Shown piece after piece: positions 1-12,870 of a stretch of DNA of 64,000 bases. The stretch spans positions 186,001-250,000 of the forward strand of contig JAKCOZ010000320.1 of the NCBI GenBank assembly GCA_022605955.1, given 5' to 3'. The DNA is from Rallus limicola. Its lineage: Eukaryota > Chordata > Aves > Gruiformes > Rallidae. How positions within the stretch are numbered: position 1 is the first letter of the stretch; each line of letters opens with the position of its first letter. Both the position numbers and the translations under genes were made by a program. Below the pieces are notes generated by a model. That model was not told the DNA's origin, ran no database searches, and saw only the letters and a program-made list of their open reading frames with translations.

Positions 1-619
1 GACAGGGTCTGCTCGTGTGTCCTGTTAGGAGGTTTCAGACAAGCTATGCCTTTCCGGCCTAGCTTCTTTACTTTGGGAGTTATTGCTGGACGTTTAGCAT
101 GTTTTGAACTGCAGTCTGCTAGGGCCGAGAAAAGCACCGTAGGAGGTTCCAGGCATGTTCCCTCTTTCCAGGCAAAGGAAAAGGCTGAGAGCCAAAGTGA
201 CAGGGTCTGCTCGTGTGTCCTGTTAGGAGGTTTCAGACAAGCTATGCCTTTCAGGCCTAGCTTCTTTACTTTGGGAGTTATTGCTGGACGTTTAGCATGT
301 TTTGAACTGCAGTCTGCTAGGGCCGAGAAAAGCACCGTAGGAGGTTCCAGGCATGTTCCCTCTTTCCAGGCAAAGGAAAAGGCTGAGAGCCAAAGTGACA
401 GGGTCTGCTCGTGTGTCCTGTCAGGAGGTTTCAGACAAGCTATGCCTTTCAGGCCTAGCTTCTTTACTTTGGGAGTTATTGCTGGACGTTTAGCATGTTT
501 TGAACTGCAGTCTGCTAGGGCCGAGAAAAGCACCGTAGGAGGTTCCAGGCATGTTCCCTCTTTCCAGGCAAAGGAAAAGGCTGAGAGCCAAAGTGACAGG
601 GTCTGCTCGTGTGTCCTGT

Positions 620-767
620 TAGGAGGTTTCAGACAAGCTATGCCTTTCAGGCCTAGCTTCTTTACTTTGGGAGTTATTGCTGGACGTTTAGCATGTTTTG
701 AACTGCAGTCTGCTAGGGCCGAGAAAAGCACCGTAGGAGGTTCCAGGCATGTTCCCTCTTTCCAGGC
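620..767 (+). repeat. degenerate internal direct repeat within the monomer (subunits about 114 bp apart)
   Basis: Within the consensus unit, positions 26-58 align to 140-173 with about 25 of 33 bases identical and one single-base gap. The shared blocks, in order, are TAGGAGGTT, CAG, CA, CTTTC and AGGC. A further seven-base match, GTCTGCT at 7-13 and 114-120, lies upstream in the same order. The colinearity suggests the 198-bp unit arose from an older duplication of a shorter element and then diverged. The similarity could be partly chance, because the blocks are short. Confidence 0.55.
635..659. other. dyad symmetry / potential cruciform in each monomer (shown in the consensus unit)
   Basis: The left arm AAGCTATGCC (unit positions 41-50) and the right arm GGCCTAGCTT (56-65) are reverse complements except for one pair (T47 against C59), around a 5-base loop. 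Nine of ten pairs form, so the array carries a potential 10-bp-stem hairpin every 198 bp on either strand. Several common monomer variants fall in the arms: A41G, C44G, C49A, T60A, A61C and T65C. C44G and T60A occur together in five units (from 39,842, 45,188, 46,574, 48,158 and 51,524) but do not restore pairing with each other. Function is not shown. Short dyads have been proposed as a feature of centromeric satellites that lack CENP-B boxes. Confidence 0.75.
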
Positions 768-3700
768 AAAGGAAAAGGCTGAGAGCCAAAGTGACAGGGT
801 CTGCTCGTGTGTCCTGTTAGGAGGTTTCAGACAAGCTATGCCTTTCAGGCCTAGCTTCTTTACTTTGGGAGTTATTGCTGGACGTTTAGCATGTTTTGAA
901 CTGCAGTCTGCTAGGGCCGAGAAAAGCACCGTAGGAGGTTCCAGGCATGTTCCCTCTTTCCAGGCAAAGGAAAAGGCTGAGAGCCAAAGTGACAGGGTCT
1001 GCTCGTGTGTCCTGTCAGGAGGTTTCAGACAAGCTATGCCTTTCAGGCCTAGCTTCTTTACTTTGGGAGTTATTGCTGGACGTTTAGCATGTTTTGAACT
1101 GCAGTCTGCTAGGGCCGAGAAAAGCACCGTAGGAGGTTCCAGGCATGTTCCCTCTTTCCAGGCAAAGGAAAAGGCTGAGAGCCAAAGTGACAGGGTCTGC
1201 TCGTGTGTCCTGTTAGGAGGTTTCAGACAAGCTATGCCTTTCAGGCCTAGCTTCTTTACTTTGGGAGTTATTGCTGGACGTTTAGCATGTTTTGAACTGC
1301 AGTCTGCTAGGGCCGAGGAAAGCACCGTAGGAGGTTCCAGGCATGTTCCCTCTTTCCAGGCAAAGGAAAAGGCTGAGAGCCAAAGTGACAGGGTCTGCTC
1401 GTGTGTCCTGTTAGGAGGTTTCAGACAAGCTATGCCTTTCAGGCCTAGCTTCTTTACTTTGGGAGTTATTGCTGGACGTTTAGCATGTTTTGAACTGCAG
1501 TCTGCTAGGGCCGAGAAAAGCACCGTAGGAGGTTCCAGGCATGTTCCCTCTTTCCAGGCAAAGGAAAAGGCTGAGAGCCAAAGTGACAGGGTCTGCTCGT
1601 GTGTCCTGTTAGGAGGTTTCAGACAAGCTATGCCTTTCAGGCCTAGCTTCTTTACTTTGGGAGTTATTGCTGGACGTTTAGCATGTTTTGAACTGCAGTC
1701 TGCTAGGGCCGAGAAAAGCACCGTAGGAGGTTCCAGGCATGTTCCCTCTTTCCAGGCAAAGGAAAAGGCTGAGAGCCAAAGTGACAGGGTCTGCTCGTGT
1801 GTCCTGTTAGGAGGTTTCAGACAAGCTATGCCTTTCAGGCCTAGCTTCTTTACTTTGGGAGTTATTGCTGGACGTTTAGCATGTTTTGAACTGCAGTCTG
1901 CTAGGGCCGAGAAAAGCACCGTAGGAGGTTCCAGGCATGTTCCCTCTTTCCAGGCAAAGGAAAAGGCTGAGAGCCAAAGTGACAGGGTCTGCTCGTGTGT
2001 CCTGTTAGGAGGTTTCAGACAAGCTATGCCTTTCAGGCCTAGCTTCTTTACTTTGGGAGTTATTGCTGGACGTTTAGCATGTTTTGAACTGCAGTCTGCT
2101 AGGGCCGAGAAAAGCACCGTAGGAGGTTCCAGGCATGTTCCCTCTTTCCAGGCAAAGGAAAAGGCTGAGAGCCAAAGTGACAGGGTCTGCTAGTGTGTCC
2201 TGTTAGGAGGTTTCAGACAAGCTATGCCTTTCAGGCCTAGCTTCTTTACTTTGGGAGTTATTGCTGGACGTTTAGCATGTTTTGAACTGCAGTCTGCTAG
2301 GGCCGAGAAAAGCACCGTAGGAGGTCCCAGGCATGTTCCCTCTTTCCAGGCAAAGGAAAAGGCTGAGAGCCAAAGTGACAGGGTCTGCTCGTGTGTCCTG
2401 TTAGGAGGTTTCAGACAAGCTATGCCTTTCAGGCCTCGCTCCTTTACTTTGGGAGTTATTGCTGGACGTTTAGCATGTTGTGACCTGCAGTCTGCTAGGG
2501 CCGAGAAAAGCACCGTAGGAGGTTCCAGGCATGTTCCCTCTTTCCAGGCAAAGGAAAAGGCTGAGAGCCAAAGTGACAGGGTCTGCTCGTGTGTCCTGTT
2601 AGGGGGTTTCAGACAAGCTATGCCTTTCAGGCCTAGCTTCTTTACTTTGGGTGTTATTGCTGGACGTTTAGCATGTTTTGAACTGCAGTCTGCTAGGGCC
2701 GAGAAAAGCACCGTAGGAGGTTCCAGGCATGTTCCCTCTTTCCAGGCAAAGGAAAAGGCTGAGAGCCAAAGTGACAGGGTCTGCTCGTGTGTCCTGTTAG
2801 GAGGTTTCAGACAAGCTATGCCTTTCAGGCCTAGCTTCTTTACTTTGGGAGTTATTGCTGGACGTTTAGCATGTTTTGAACTGCAGTCTGCTAGGGCCGA
2901 GAAAAGCACCGTAGGAGGTTCCAGGCATGTTCCCTCTTTCCAGGCAAAGGAAAAGGCTGAGAGCCAAAGTGACAGGGTCTGCTCGTGTGTCCTGTTAGGA
3001 GGTTTCAGACAAGCTATGCCTTTCAGGCCTAGCTTCTTTACTTTGGGAGTTATTGCTGGACGTTTAGCATGTTTTGAACTGCAGTCTGCTAGGGCCGAGA
3101 AAAGCACCGTAGGAGGTTCCAGGCATGTTCCCTCTTTCCAGGCAAAGGAAAAGGCTGAGAGCCAAAGTGACAGGGTCTGCTCGTGTGTCCTGTTAGGAGG
3201 TTTCAGACAAGCTATGCCTTTCAGGCCTAGCTTCTTTACTTTGGGAGTTATTGCTGGACGTTTAGCATGTTTTGAACTGCAGTCTGCTAGGGCCGAGAAA
3301 AGCACCGTAGGAGGTTCCAGGCATGTTCCCTCTTTCCAGGCAAAGGAAAAGGCTGAGAGCCAAAGTGACAGGGTCTGCTCGTGTGTCCTGTTAGGAGGTT
3401 TCAGACAAGCTATGCCTTTCCGGCCTAGCTTCTTTACTTTGGGAGTTATTGCTGGACGTTTAGCATGTTTTGAACTGCAGTCTGCTAGGGCCGAGAAAAG
3501 CACCGTAGGAGGTTCCAGGCATGTTCCCTCTTTCCAGGCAAAGGAAAAGGCTGAGAGCCAAAGTGACAGGGTCTGCTCGTGTGTCCTGTTAGGAGGTTTC
3601 AGACAAGCTATGCCTTTCAGGCCTAGCTTCTTTACTTTGGGAGTTATTGCTGGACGTTTAGCATGTTTTGAACTGCAGTCTGCTAGGGCCGAGAAAAGCA

Positions 3701-6700
3701 CCGTAGGAGGTTCCAGGCATGTTCCCTCTTTCCAGGCAAAGGAAAAGGCTGAGAGCCAAAGTGACAGGGTCTGCTCGTGTGTCCTGTCAGGAGGTTTCAG
3801 ACAAGCTATGCCTTTCAGGCCTAGCTTCTTTACTTTGGGAGTTATTGCTGGACGTTTAGCATGTTTTGAACTGCAGTCTGCTAGGGCCGAGAAAAGCACC
3901 GTAGGAGGTTCCAGGCATGTTCCCTCTTTCCAGGCAAAGGAAAAGGCTGAGAGCCAAAGTGACAGGGTCTGCTCGTGTGTCCTGTTAGGAGGTTTCAGAC
4001 AAGCTATGCCTTTCAGGCCTAGCTTCTTTACTTTGGGAGTTATTGCTGGACGTTTAGCATGTTTTGAACTGCAGTCTGCTAGGGCCGAGAAAAGCACCGT
4101 AGGAGGTTCCAGGCATGTTCCCTCTTTCCAGGCAAAGGAAAAGGCTGAGAGCCAAAGTGACAGGGTCTGCTCGTGTGTCCTGTTAGGAGGTTTCAGACAA
4201 GCTATGCCTTTCAGGCCTAGCTTCTTTACTTTGGGAGTTATTGCTGGACGTTTAGCATGTTTTGAACTGCAGTCTGCTAGGGCCGAGAAAAGCACCGTAG
4301 GAGGTTCCAGGCATGTTCCCTCTTTCCAGGCAAAGGAAAAGGCTGAGAGCCAAAGTGACAGGGTTTGCTCGTGTGTCCTGTTAGGAGGTTTCAGACAAGC
4401 TATGCCTTTCAGGCCTAGCTTCTTTACTTTGGGAGTTATTGCTGGACGTTTAGCATGTTTTGAACTGCAGTCTGCTAGGGCCGAGAAAAGCACCGTAGGA
4501 GGTTCCAGGCATGTTCCCTCTTTCCAGGCAAAGGAAAAGGCTGAGAGCCAAAGTGACAGGGTCTGCTCGTGTGTCCTGTTAGGAGGTTTCAGACAAGCTA
4601 TGCCTTTCAGGCCTAGCTTCTTTACTTTGGGAGTTATTGCTGGACGTTTAGCATGTTTTGAACTGCAGTCTGCTAGGGCCGAGAAAAGCACCGTAGGAGG
4701 TTCCAGGCATGTTCCCTCTTTCCAGGCAAAGGAAAAGGCTGAGAGCCAAAGTGACAGGGTCTGCTCGTGTGTCCTGTTAGGAGGTTTCAGACAAGCTATG
4801 CCTTTCAGGCCTAGCTTCTTTACTTTGGGAGTTATTGCTGGACGTTTAGCATGTTTTGAACTGCAGTCTGCTAGGGCCGAGAAAAGCACCGTAGGAGGTT
4901 CCAGGCATGTTCCCTCTTTCCAGGCAAAGGAAAAGGCTGAGAGCCAAAGTGACAGGGTCTGCTCGTGTGTCCTGTTAGGAGGTTTCAGACAAGCTATGCC
5001 TTTCAGGCCTAGCTTCTTTACTTTGGGAGTTATTGCTGGACGTTTAGCATGTTTTGAACTGCAGTCTGCTAGGGCCTAGAAAAGCACCGTAGGAGGTTCC
5101 AGGCATGTTCCCTCTTTCCAGGCAAAGGAAAAGGCTGAGAGCCAAAGTGACAGGGTCTGCTCGTGTGTCCTGTCAGGAGGTTTCAGACAAGCTATGCCTT
5201 TCAGGCCTAGCTTCTTTACTTTGGGAGTTATTGCTGGACGTTTAGCATGTTTTGAACTGCAGTCTGCTAGGGCCGAGAAAAGCACCGTAGGAGGTTCCAG
5301 GCATGTTCCCTCTTTCCAGGCAAAGGAAAAGGCTGAGAGCCAAAGTGACAGGGTCTGCTCGTGTGTCCTGTTAGGAGGTTTCAGACAAGCTATGCCTTTC
5401 AGGCCTAGCTTCTTTACTTTGGGAGTTATTGCTGGACGTTTAGCATGTTTTGAACTGCAGTCTGCTAGGGCCGAGAAAAGCACCGTAGGAGGTTCCAGGC
5501 ATGTTCCCTCTTTCCAGGCAAAGGAAAAGGCTGAGAGCCAAAGTGACAGGGTCTGCTCGTGTGTCCTCTTAGGAGGTTTCAGACAAGCTATGCCTTTCAG
5601 GCCTAGCTTCTTTACTTTGGGAGTTATTGCTGGACGTTTAGCATGTTTTGAACTGCAGTCTGCTAGGGCCGAGAAAAGCACCGTAGGAGGTTCCAGGCAT
5701 GTTCCCTCTTTCCAGGCAAAGGAAAAGGCTGAGAGCCAAAGTGACAGGGTCTGCTCGTGTGTCCTGTTAGGAGGTTTCAGACAAGCTATGCCTTTCCGGC
5801 CTAGCTTCTTTACTTTGGGAGTTATTGCTGGACGTTTAGCATGTTTTGAACTGCAGTCTGCTAGGGCCGAGAAAAGCACCGTAGGAGGTTCCAGGCATGT
5901 TCCCTCTTTCCAGGCAAAGGAAAAGGCTGAGAGCCAAAGTGACAGGGTCTGCTCGTGTGTCCTGTTAGGAGGTTTCAGACAAGCTATGCCTTTCAGGCCT
6001 AGCTTCTTTACTTTGGGAGTTATTGCTGGACGTTTAGCATGTTTTGAACTGCAGTCTGCTAGGGCCGAGAAAAGCACCGTAGGAGGTTCCAGGCATGTTC
6101 CCTCTTTCAAGGCAAAGGAAAAGGCTGAGAGCCAAAGTGACAGGGTCTGCTCGTGTGTCCTGTCAGGAGGTTTCAGACAAGCTATGCCTTTCAGGCCTAG
6201 CTTCTTTACTTTGGGAGTTATTGCTGGACGTTTAGCATGTTTTGAACTGCAGTCTGCTAGGGCCGAGAAAAGCACCGTAGGAGGTTCCAGGCATGTTCCC
6301 TCTTTCCAGGCAAAGGAAAAGGCTGAGAGCCAAAGTGACAGGGTCTGCTCGTGTGTCCTGTTAGGAGGTTTCAGACGAGCTATGCCTTTCAGGCCTAGCT
6401 TCTTTACTTTGGGAGTTATTGCTGGACGTTTAGCATGTTTTGAACTGCAGTCTGCTAGGGCCGAGAAAAGCACCGTAGGAGGTTCCAGGCATGTTCCCTC
6501 TTTCCAGGCAAAGGAAAAGGCTGAGAGCCAAAGTGACAGGGTCTGCTCGTGTGTCCTGTTAGGAGGTTTCAGACAAGCTATGCCTTTCAGGCCTAGCTTC
6601 TTTACTTTGGGAGTTATTGCTGGACGTTTAGCATGTTTTGAACTGCAGTCTGCTAGGGCCGAGAAAAGCACCGTAGGAGGTTCCAGGCATGTTCCCTCTT

Positions 6701-9700
6701 TCCAGGCAAAGGAAAAGGCTGAGAGCCAAAGTGACAGGGTCTGCTCGTGTGTCCTGTTAGGAGGTTTCAGACAAGCTATGCCTTTCAGGCCTAGCTTCTT
6801 TACTTTGGGAGTTATTGCTGGACGTTTAGCATGTTTTGAACTGCAGTCTGCTAGGGCCGAGAAAAGCACCGTAGGAGGTTCCAGGCATGTTCCCTCTTTC
6901 CAGGCAAAGGAAAAGGCTGAGAGCCAAAGTGACAGGGTCTGCTCGTGTGTCCTGTTAGGAGGTTTCAGACAAGCTATGCCTTTCCGGCCTAGCTTCTTTA
7001 CTTTGGGAGTTATTGCTGGACGTTTAGCATGTTTTGAACTGCAGTCTGCTAGGGCCGAGAAAAGCACCGTAGGAGGTTCCAGGCATGTTCCCTCTTTCCA
7101 GGCAAAGGAAAAGGCTGAGAGCCAAAGTGACAGGGTCTGCTCGTGTGTCCTGTTAGGAGGTTTCAGACAAGCTATGCCTTTCAGGCCTAGCTTCTTTACT
7201 TTGGGAGTTATTGCTGGACGTTTAGCATGTTTTGAACTGCAGTCTGCTAGGGCCGAGAAAAGCACCGTAGGAGGTTCCAGGCATGTTCCCTCTTTCCAGG
7301 CAAAGGAAAAGGCTGAGAGCCAAAGTGACAGGGTCTGCTCGTGTGTCCTGTTAGGAGGTTTCAGACAAGCTATGCCTTTCAGGCCTAGCTTCTTTACTTT
7401 GGGAGTTATTGCTGGACGTTTAGCATGTTTTGAACTGCAGTCTGCTAGGGCCGAGAAAAGCACCGTAGGAGGTTCCAGGCATGTTCCCTCTTTCCAGGCA
7501 AAGGAAAAGGCTGAGAGCCAAAGTGACAGGGTCTGCTCGTGTGTCCTGTTAGGAGGTTTCAGACAAGCTATGCCTTTCAGGCCTAGCTTCTTTACTTTGG
7601 GAGTTATTGCTGGACATTTAGCATGTTTTGAACTGCAGTCTGCTAGGGCCGAGAAAAGCCCCGTAGGAGGTTCCAGGCATGTTCCCTCTTTCCAGGCAAA
7701 GGAAAAGGCTGAGAGCCAAAGTGACAGGGTCTGCTCGTGTGTCCTCTTAGGAGGTTTCAGACAAGCTATGCCTTTCAGGCCTAGCTTCTTTACTTTGGGA
7801 GTTATTGCTGGACGTTTAGCATGTTTTGAACTGCAGTCTGCTAGGGCCGAGAAAAGCACCGTAGGAGGTTCCAGGCATGTTCCCTCTTTCCAGGCAAAGG
7901 AAAAGGCTGAGAGCCAAAGTGACAGGGTCTGCTCGTGTGTCCTGTTAGGAGGTTTCAGACAAGCTATGCCTTTCAGGCCTAGCTTCTTTACTTTGGGAGT
8001 TATTGCTGGACATTTAGCATGTTTTGAACTGCAGTCTGCTAGGGCCGAGAAAAGCACCGTAGGAGGTTCCAGGCATGTTCCCTCTTTCCAGGCAAAGGAA
8101 AAGGCTGAGAGCCAAAGTGACAGGGTCTGCTCGTGTGTCCTGTTAGGAGGTTTCAGACAAGCTATGCCTTTCAGGCCTAGCTTCTTTACTTTGGTAGTTA
8201 TTGCTGGACGTTTAGCATGTTTTGAACTGCAGTCTGCTAGGGCCGAGAAAAGCACCGTAGGAGGTTCCAGGCATGTTCCCTCTTTCCAGGCAAAGGAAAA
8301 GGCTGAGAGCCAAAGTGACAGGGTCTGCTCGTGTGTCCTGTTAGGAGGTTTCAGACAAGCTATGCCTTTCAGGCCTAGCTTCTTTACTTTGGGAGTTATT
8401 GCTGGACGTTTAGCATGTTTTGAACTGCAGTCTGCTAGGGCCGAGAAAAGCACCGTAGGAGGTTCCAGGCATGTTCCCTCTTTCCAGGCAAAGGAAAAGG
8501 CTGAGAGCCAAAGTGACAGGGTCTGCTCGTGTGTCCTGTTAGGAGGTTTCAGACAAGCTATGCCTTTCAGGCCTAGCTTCTTTACTTTGGGAGTTATTGC
8601 TGGACGTTTAGCATGTTTTGAACTGCAGTCTGCTAGGGCCGAGAAAAGCACCGTAGGAGGTCCCAGGCATGTTCCCTCTTTCCAGGCAAAGGAAAAGGCT
8701 GAGAGCCAAAGTGACAGGGTCTGCTCGTGTGTCCTGTTAGGAGGTTTCAGACAAGCTATGCCTTTCAGGCCTAGCTTCTTTACTTTGGGAGTTATTGCTG
8801 GACGTTTAGCATGTTTTGAACTGCAGTCTGCTAGGGCCGAGAAAAGCACCGTAGGAGGTTCCAGGCATGTTCCCTCTTTCCAGGCAAAGGAAAAGGCTGA
8901 GAGCCAAAGTGACAGGGTCTGCTCGTGTGTCCTGTTAGGAGGTTTCAGACAAGCTATGCCTTTCAGGCCAAGCTTCTTTACTTTGGGAGTTATTGCTGGA
9001 CGTTTAGCATGTTGTGACCTGCAGTCTGCTAGGGCCGAGAAAAGCACCGTAGGAGGTTCCAGGCATGTTCCCTCTTTCCAGGCAAAGGAAAAGGCTGAGA
9101 GCCAAAGTGACAGGGTCTGCTCGTGTGTCCTGTCAGGAGGTTTCAGACAAGCTATGCCTTTCAGGCCTAGCTTCTTTACTTTGGGTGTTATTGCTGGACG
9201 TTTAGCATGTTTTGAACTGCAGTCTGCTAGGGCCGAGAAAAGCACCGTAGGAGGTTCCAGGCATGTTCCCTCTTTCCAGGCAAAGGAAAAGGCTGAGAGC
9301 CAAAGTGACAGGGTCTGCTCGTGTGTCCTGTTAGGAGGTTTCAGACAAGCTATGCCTTTCAGGCCTAGCTTCTTTACTTTGGGAGTTATTGCTGGACGTT
9401 TAGCATGTTTTGAACTGCAGTCTGCTAGGGCCGAGAAAAGCACCGTAGGAGGTTCCAGGCATGTTCCCTCTTTCCAGGCAAAGGAAAAGGCTGAGAGCCA
9501 AAGTGACAGGGTCTGCTCGTGTGTCCTGTTAGGAGGTTTCAGACAAGCTATGCCTTTCAGGCCTAGCTTCTTTACTTTGGGAGTTATTGCTGGACGTTTA
9601 GCATGTTTTGAACTGCAGTCTGCTAGGGCCGAGAAAAGCACCGTAGGAGGTTCCAGGCATGTTCCCTCTTTCCAGGCAAAGGAAAAGGCTGAGAGCCAAA

Positions 9701-12700
9701 GTGACAGGGTCTGCTCGTGTGTCCTGTTAGGAGGTTTCAGACAAGCTATGCCTTTCAGGCCTAGCTTCTTTACTTTGGGAGTTATTGCTGAACGTTTAGC
9801 ATGTTTTGAACTGCAGTCTGCTAGGGCCGAGAAAAGCACCGTAGGAGGTTCCAGGCATGTTCCCTCTTTCCAGGCAAAGGAAAAGGCTGAGAGCCAAAGT
9901 GACAGGGTCTGCTCGTGTGTCCTGTTAGGAGGTTTCAGACAAGCTATGCCTTTCAGGCCTAGCTTCTTTACTTTGGGAGTTATTGCTGGACGTTTAGCAT
10001 GTTTTGAACTGCAGTCTGCTAGGGCCGAGAAAAGCACCGTAGGAGGTTCCAGGCATGTTCCCTCTTTCCAGGCAAAGGAAAAGGCTGAGAGCCAAAGTGA
10101 CAGGGTCTGCTCGTGTGTCCTGTTAGGAGGTTTCAGACAAGCTATGCCTTTCAGGCCTAGCTTCTTTACTTTGGGAGTTATTGCTGGACGTTTAGCATGT
10201 TTTGAACTGCAGTCTGCTAGGGCCGAGAAAAGCACCGTAGGAGGTTCCAGGCATGTTCCCTCTTTCCAGGCAAAGGAAAAGGCTGAGAGCCAAAGTGACA
10301 GGGTCTGCTCGTGTGTCCTGTTAGGAGGTTTCAGACAAGCTATGCCTTTCAGGCCTAGCTTCTTTACTTTGGGAGTTATTGCTGGACGTTTAGCATGTTT
10401 TGAACTGCAGTCTGCTAGGGCCGAGAAAAGCACCGTAGGAGGTTCCAGGCATGTTCCCTCTTTCCAGGCAAAGGAAAAGGCTGAGAGCCAAAGTGACAGG
10501 GTCTGCTCGTGTGTCCTGTTAGGAGGTTTCAGACAAGCTATGCCTTTCAGGCCTAGCTTCTTTACTTTGGGAGTTATTGCTGGACGTTTAGCATGTTTTG
10601 AACTGCAGTCTGCTAGGGCCGAGAAAAGCACCGTAGGAGGTTCCAGGCATGTTCCCTCTTTCCAGGCAAAGGAAAAGGCTGAGAGCCAAAGTGACAGGGT
10701 CTGCTCGTGTGTCCTGTCAGGAGGTTTCAGACAAGCTATGCCTTTCAGGCCTAGCTTCTTTACTTTGGGAGTTATTGCTGGACGTTTAGCATGTTTTGAA
10801 CTGCAGTCTGCTAGGGCCGAGAAAAGCACCGTAGGAGGTTCCAGGCATGTTCCCTCTTTCCAGGCAAAGGAAAAGGCTGAGAGCCAAAGTGACAGGGTCT
10901 GCTCGTGTGTCCTGTTAGGAGGTTTCAGACAAGCTATGCCTTTCAGGCCTAGCTTCTTTACTTTGGGAGTTATTGCTGGACGTTTAGCATGTTTTGAACT
11001 GCAGTCTGCTAGGGCCGAGAAAAGCACCGTAGGAGGTTCCAGGCATGTTCCCTCTTTCCAGGCAAAGGAAAAGGCTGAGAGCCAAAGTGACAGGGTCTGC
11101 TCGTGTGTCCTGTTAGGAGGTTTCAGACAAGCTATGCCTTTCAGGCCTAGCTTCTTTACTTTGGGAGTTATTGCTGGACGTTTAGCATGTTTTGAACTGC
11201 AGTCTGCTAGGGCCGAGAAAAGCACCGTAGGAGGTTCCAGGCATGTTCCCTCTTTCCAGGCAAAGGAAAAGGCTGAGAGCCAAAGTGACAGGGTCTGCTC
11301 GTGTGTCCTGTTAGGAGGTTTCAGACAAGCTATGCCTTTCAGGCCTAGCTTCTTTACTTTGGGAGTTATTGCTGGACGTTTAGCATGTTTTGAACTGCAG
11401 TCTGCTAGGGCCGAGAAAAGCACCGTAGGAGGTTCCAGGCATGTTCCCTCTTTCCAGGCAAAGGAAAAGGCTGAGAGCCAAAGTGACAGGGTCTGCTCGT
11501 GTGTCCTGTCAGGAGGTTTCAGACAAGCTATGCCTTTCAGGCCTAGCTTCTTTACTTTGGGAGTTATTGCTGGACGTTTAGCATGTTTTGAACTGCAGTC
11601 TGCTAGGGCCGAGAAAAGCACCGTAGGAGGTTCCAGGCATGTTCCCTCTTTCCAGGCAAAGGAAAAGGCTGAGAGCCAAAGTGACAGGGTCTGCTCGTGT
11701 GTCCTGTTAGGAGGTTTCAGACAAGCTATGCCTTTCAGGCCTAGCTTCTTTACTTTGGGAGTTATTGCTGGACGTTTAGCATGTTTTGAACTGCAGTCTG
11801 CTAGGGCCGAGAAAAGCACCGTAGGAGGTTCCAGGCATGTTCCCTCTTTCCAGGCAAAGGAAAAGGCTGAGAGCCAAAGTGACAGGGTCTGCTCGTGTGT
11901 CCTGTTAGGAGGTTTCAGACAAGCTATGCCTTTCAGGCCTAGCTTCTTTACTTTGGGAGTTATTGCTGGACGTTTAGCATGTTTTGAACTGCAGTCTGCT
12001 AGGGCCGAGAAAAGCACCGTAGGAGGTTCCAGGCATGTTCCCTCTTTCCAGGCAAAGGAAAAGGCTGAGAGCCAAAGTGACAGGGTCTGCTCGTGTGTCC
12101 TGTTAGGAGGTTTCAGACAAGCTATGCCTTTCAGGCCTAGCTTCTTTACTTTGGGAGTTATTGCTGGACGTTTAGCATGTTTTGAACTGCAGTCTGCTAG
12201 GGCCGAGAAAAGCACCGTAGGAGGTTCCAGGCATGTTCCCTCTTTCCAGGCAAAGGAAAAGGCTGAGAGCCAAAGTGACAGGGTCTGCTCGTGTGTCCTG
12301 TTAGGAGGTTTCAGACAAGCTATGCCTTTCAGGCCTAGCTTCTTTACTTTGGGAGTTATTGCTGGACGTTTAGCATGTTTTGAACTGCAGTCTGCTAGGG
12401 CCGAGAAAAGCACCGTAGGAGGTTCCAGGCATGTTCCCTCTTTCCAGGCAAAGGAAAAGGCTGAGAGCCAAAGTGACAGGGTCTGCTCGTGTGTCCTGTT
12501 AGGAGGTTTCAGACAAGCTATGCCTTTCAGGCCTAGCTTCTTTACTTTGGGAGTTATTGCTGGACATTTAGCATGTTTTGAACTGCAGTCTGCTAGGGCC
12601 GAGAAAAGCACCGTAGGAGGTTCCAGGCATGTTCCCTCTTTCCAGGCAAAGGAAAAGGCTGAGAGCCAAAGTGACAGGGTCTGCTCGTGTGTCCTGTTAG

Positions 12701-12870
12701 GAGGTTTCAGACAAGCTATGCCTTTCAGGCCTAGCTTCTTTACTTTGGGAGTTATTGCTGGACGTTTAGCATGTTTTGAACTGCAGTCTGCTAGGGCCGA
12801 GAAAAGCACCGTAGGAGGTTCCAGGCATGTTCCCTCTTTCCAGGCAAAGGAAAAGGCTGAGAGCCAAAGT

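Larger units (their letters stand above)
595..792 (+). repeat. representative consensus monomer (198 bp)
   Basis: This monomer carries the majority base at every position I compared and can serve as the reference unit. By hand count it has 99 G+C of 198 (50%), with G 57 and C 42. It contains four CpG, at unit positions 14-15, 91-92, 126-127 and 138-139, for an observed/expected ratio near 0.33. It holds a strong dyad at unit positions 41-65 and a weaker inverted repeat, TTTCC at 165-169 with GGAAA at 177-181. A degenerate internal direct repeat links 26-58 with 140-173. There is no CENP-B box (TTCG....A..CGGG) on either strand and no AATAAA. The choice of unit start is arbitrary and simply follows the first base of the window. 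Confidence 0.95.
1..12870 (+). repeat. satellite segment without a clear tandem higher-order unit (65 monomers)
   Basis: Monomers here are mostly consensus with scattered shared variants. A55C, which creates CCGG, is at 55, 3,421, 5,797 and 6,985. T26C is at 422, 1,016, 3,788, 5,174, 6,164, 9,134, 10,718 and 11,510. G24C is at 5,568 and 7,746, exactly 11 monomers apart. G92A is at 7,616 and 8,012. A short block at 8,515-9,306 has the order T148C, plain, T104G/A108C, T26C. That order recurs 22 monomers downstream at the start of the 9-monomer repeat, so it is probably a relative of its source. No gene or non-satellite sequence is present. Confidence 0.8.
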
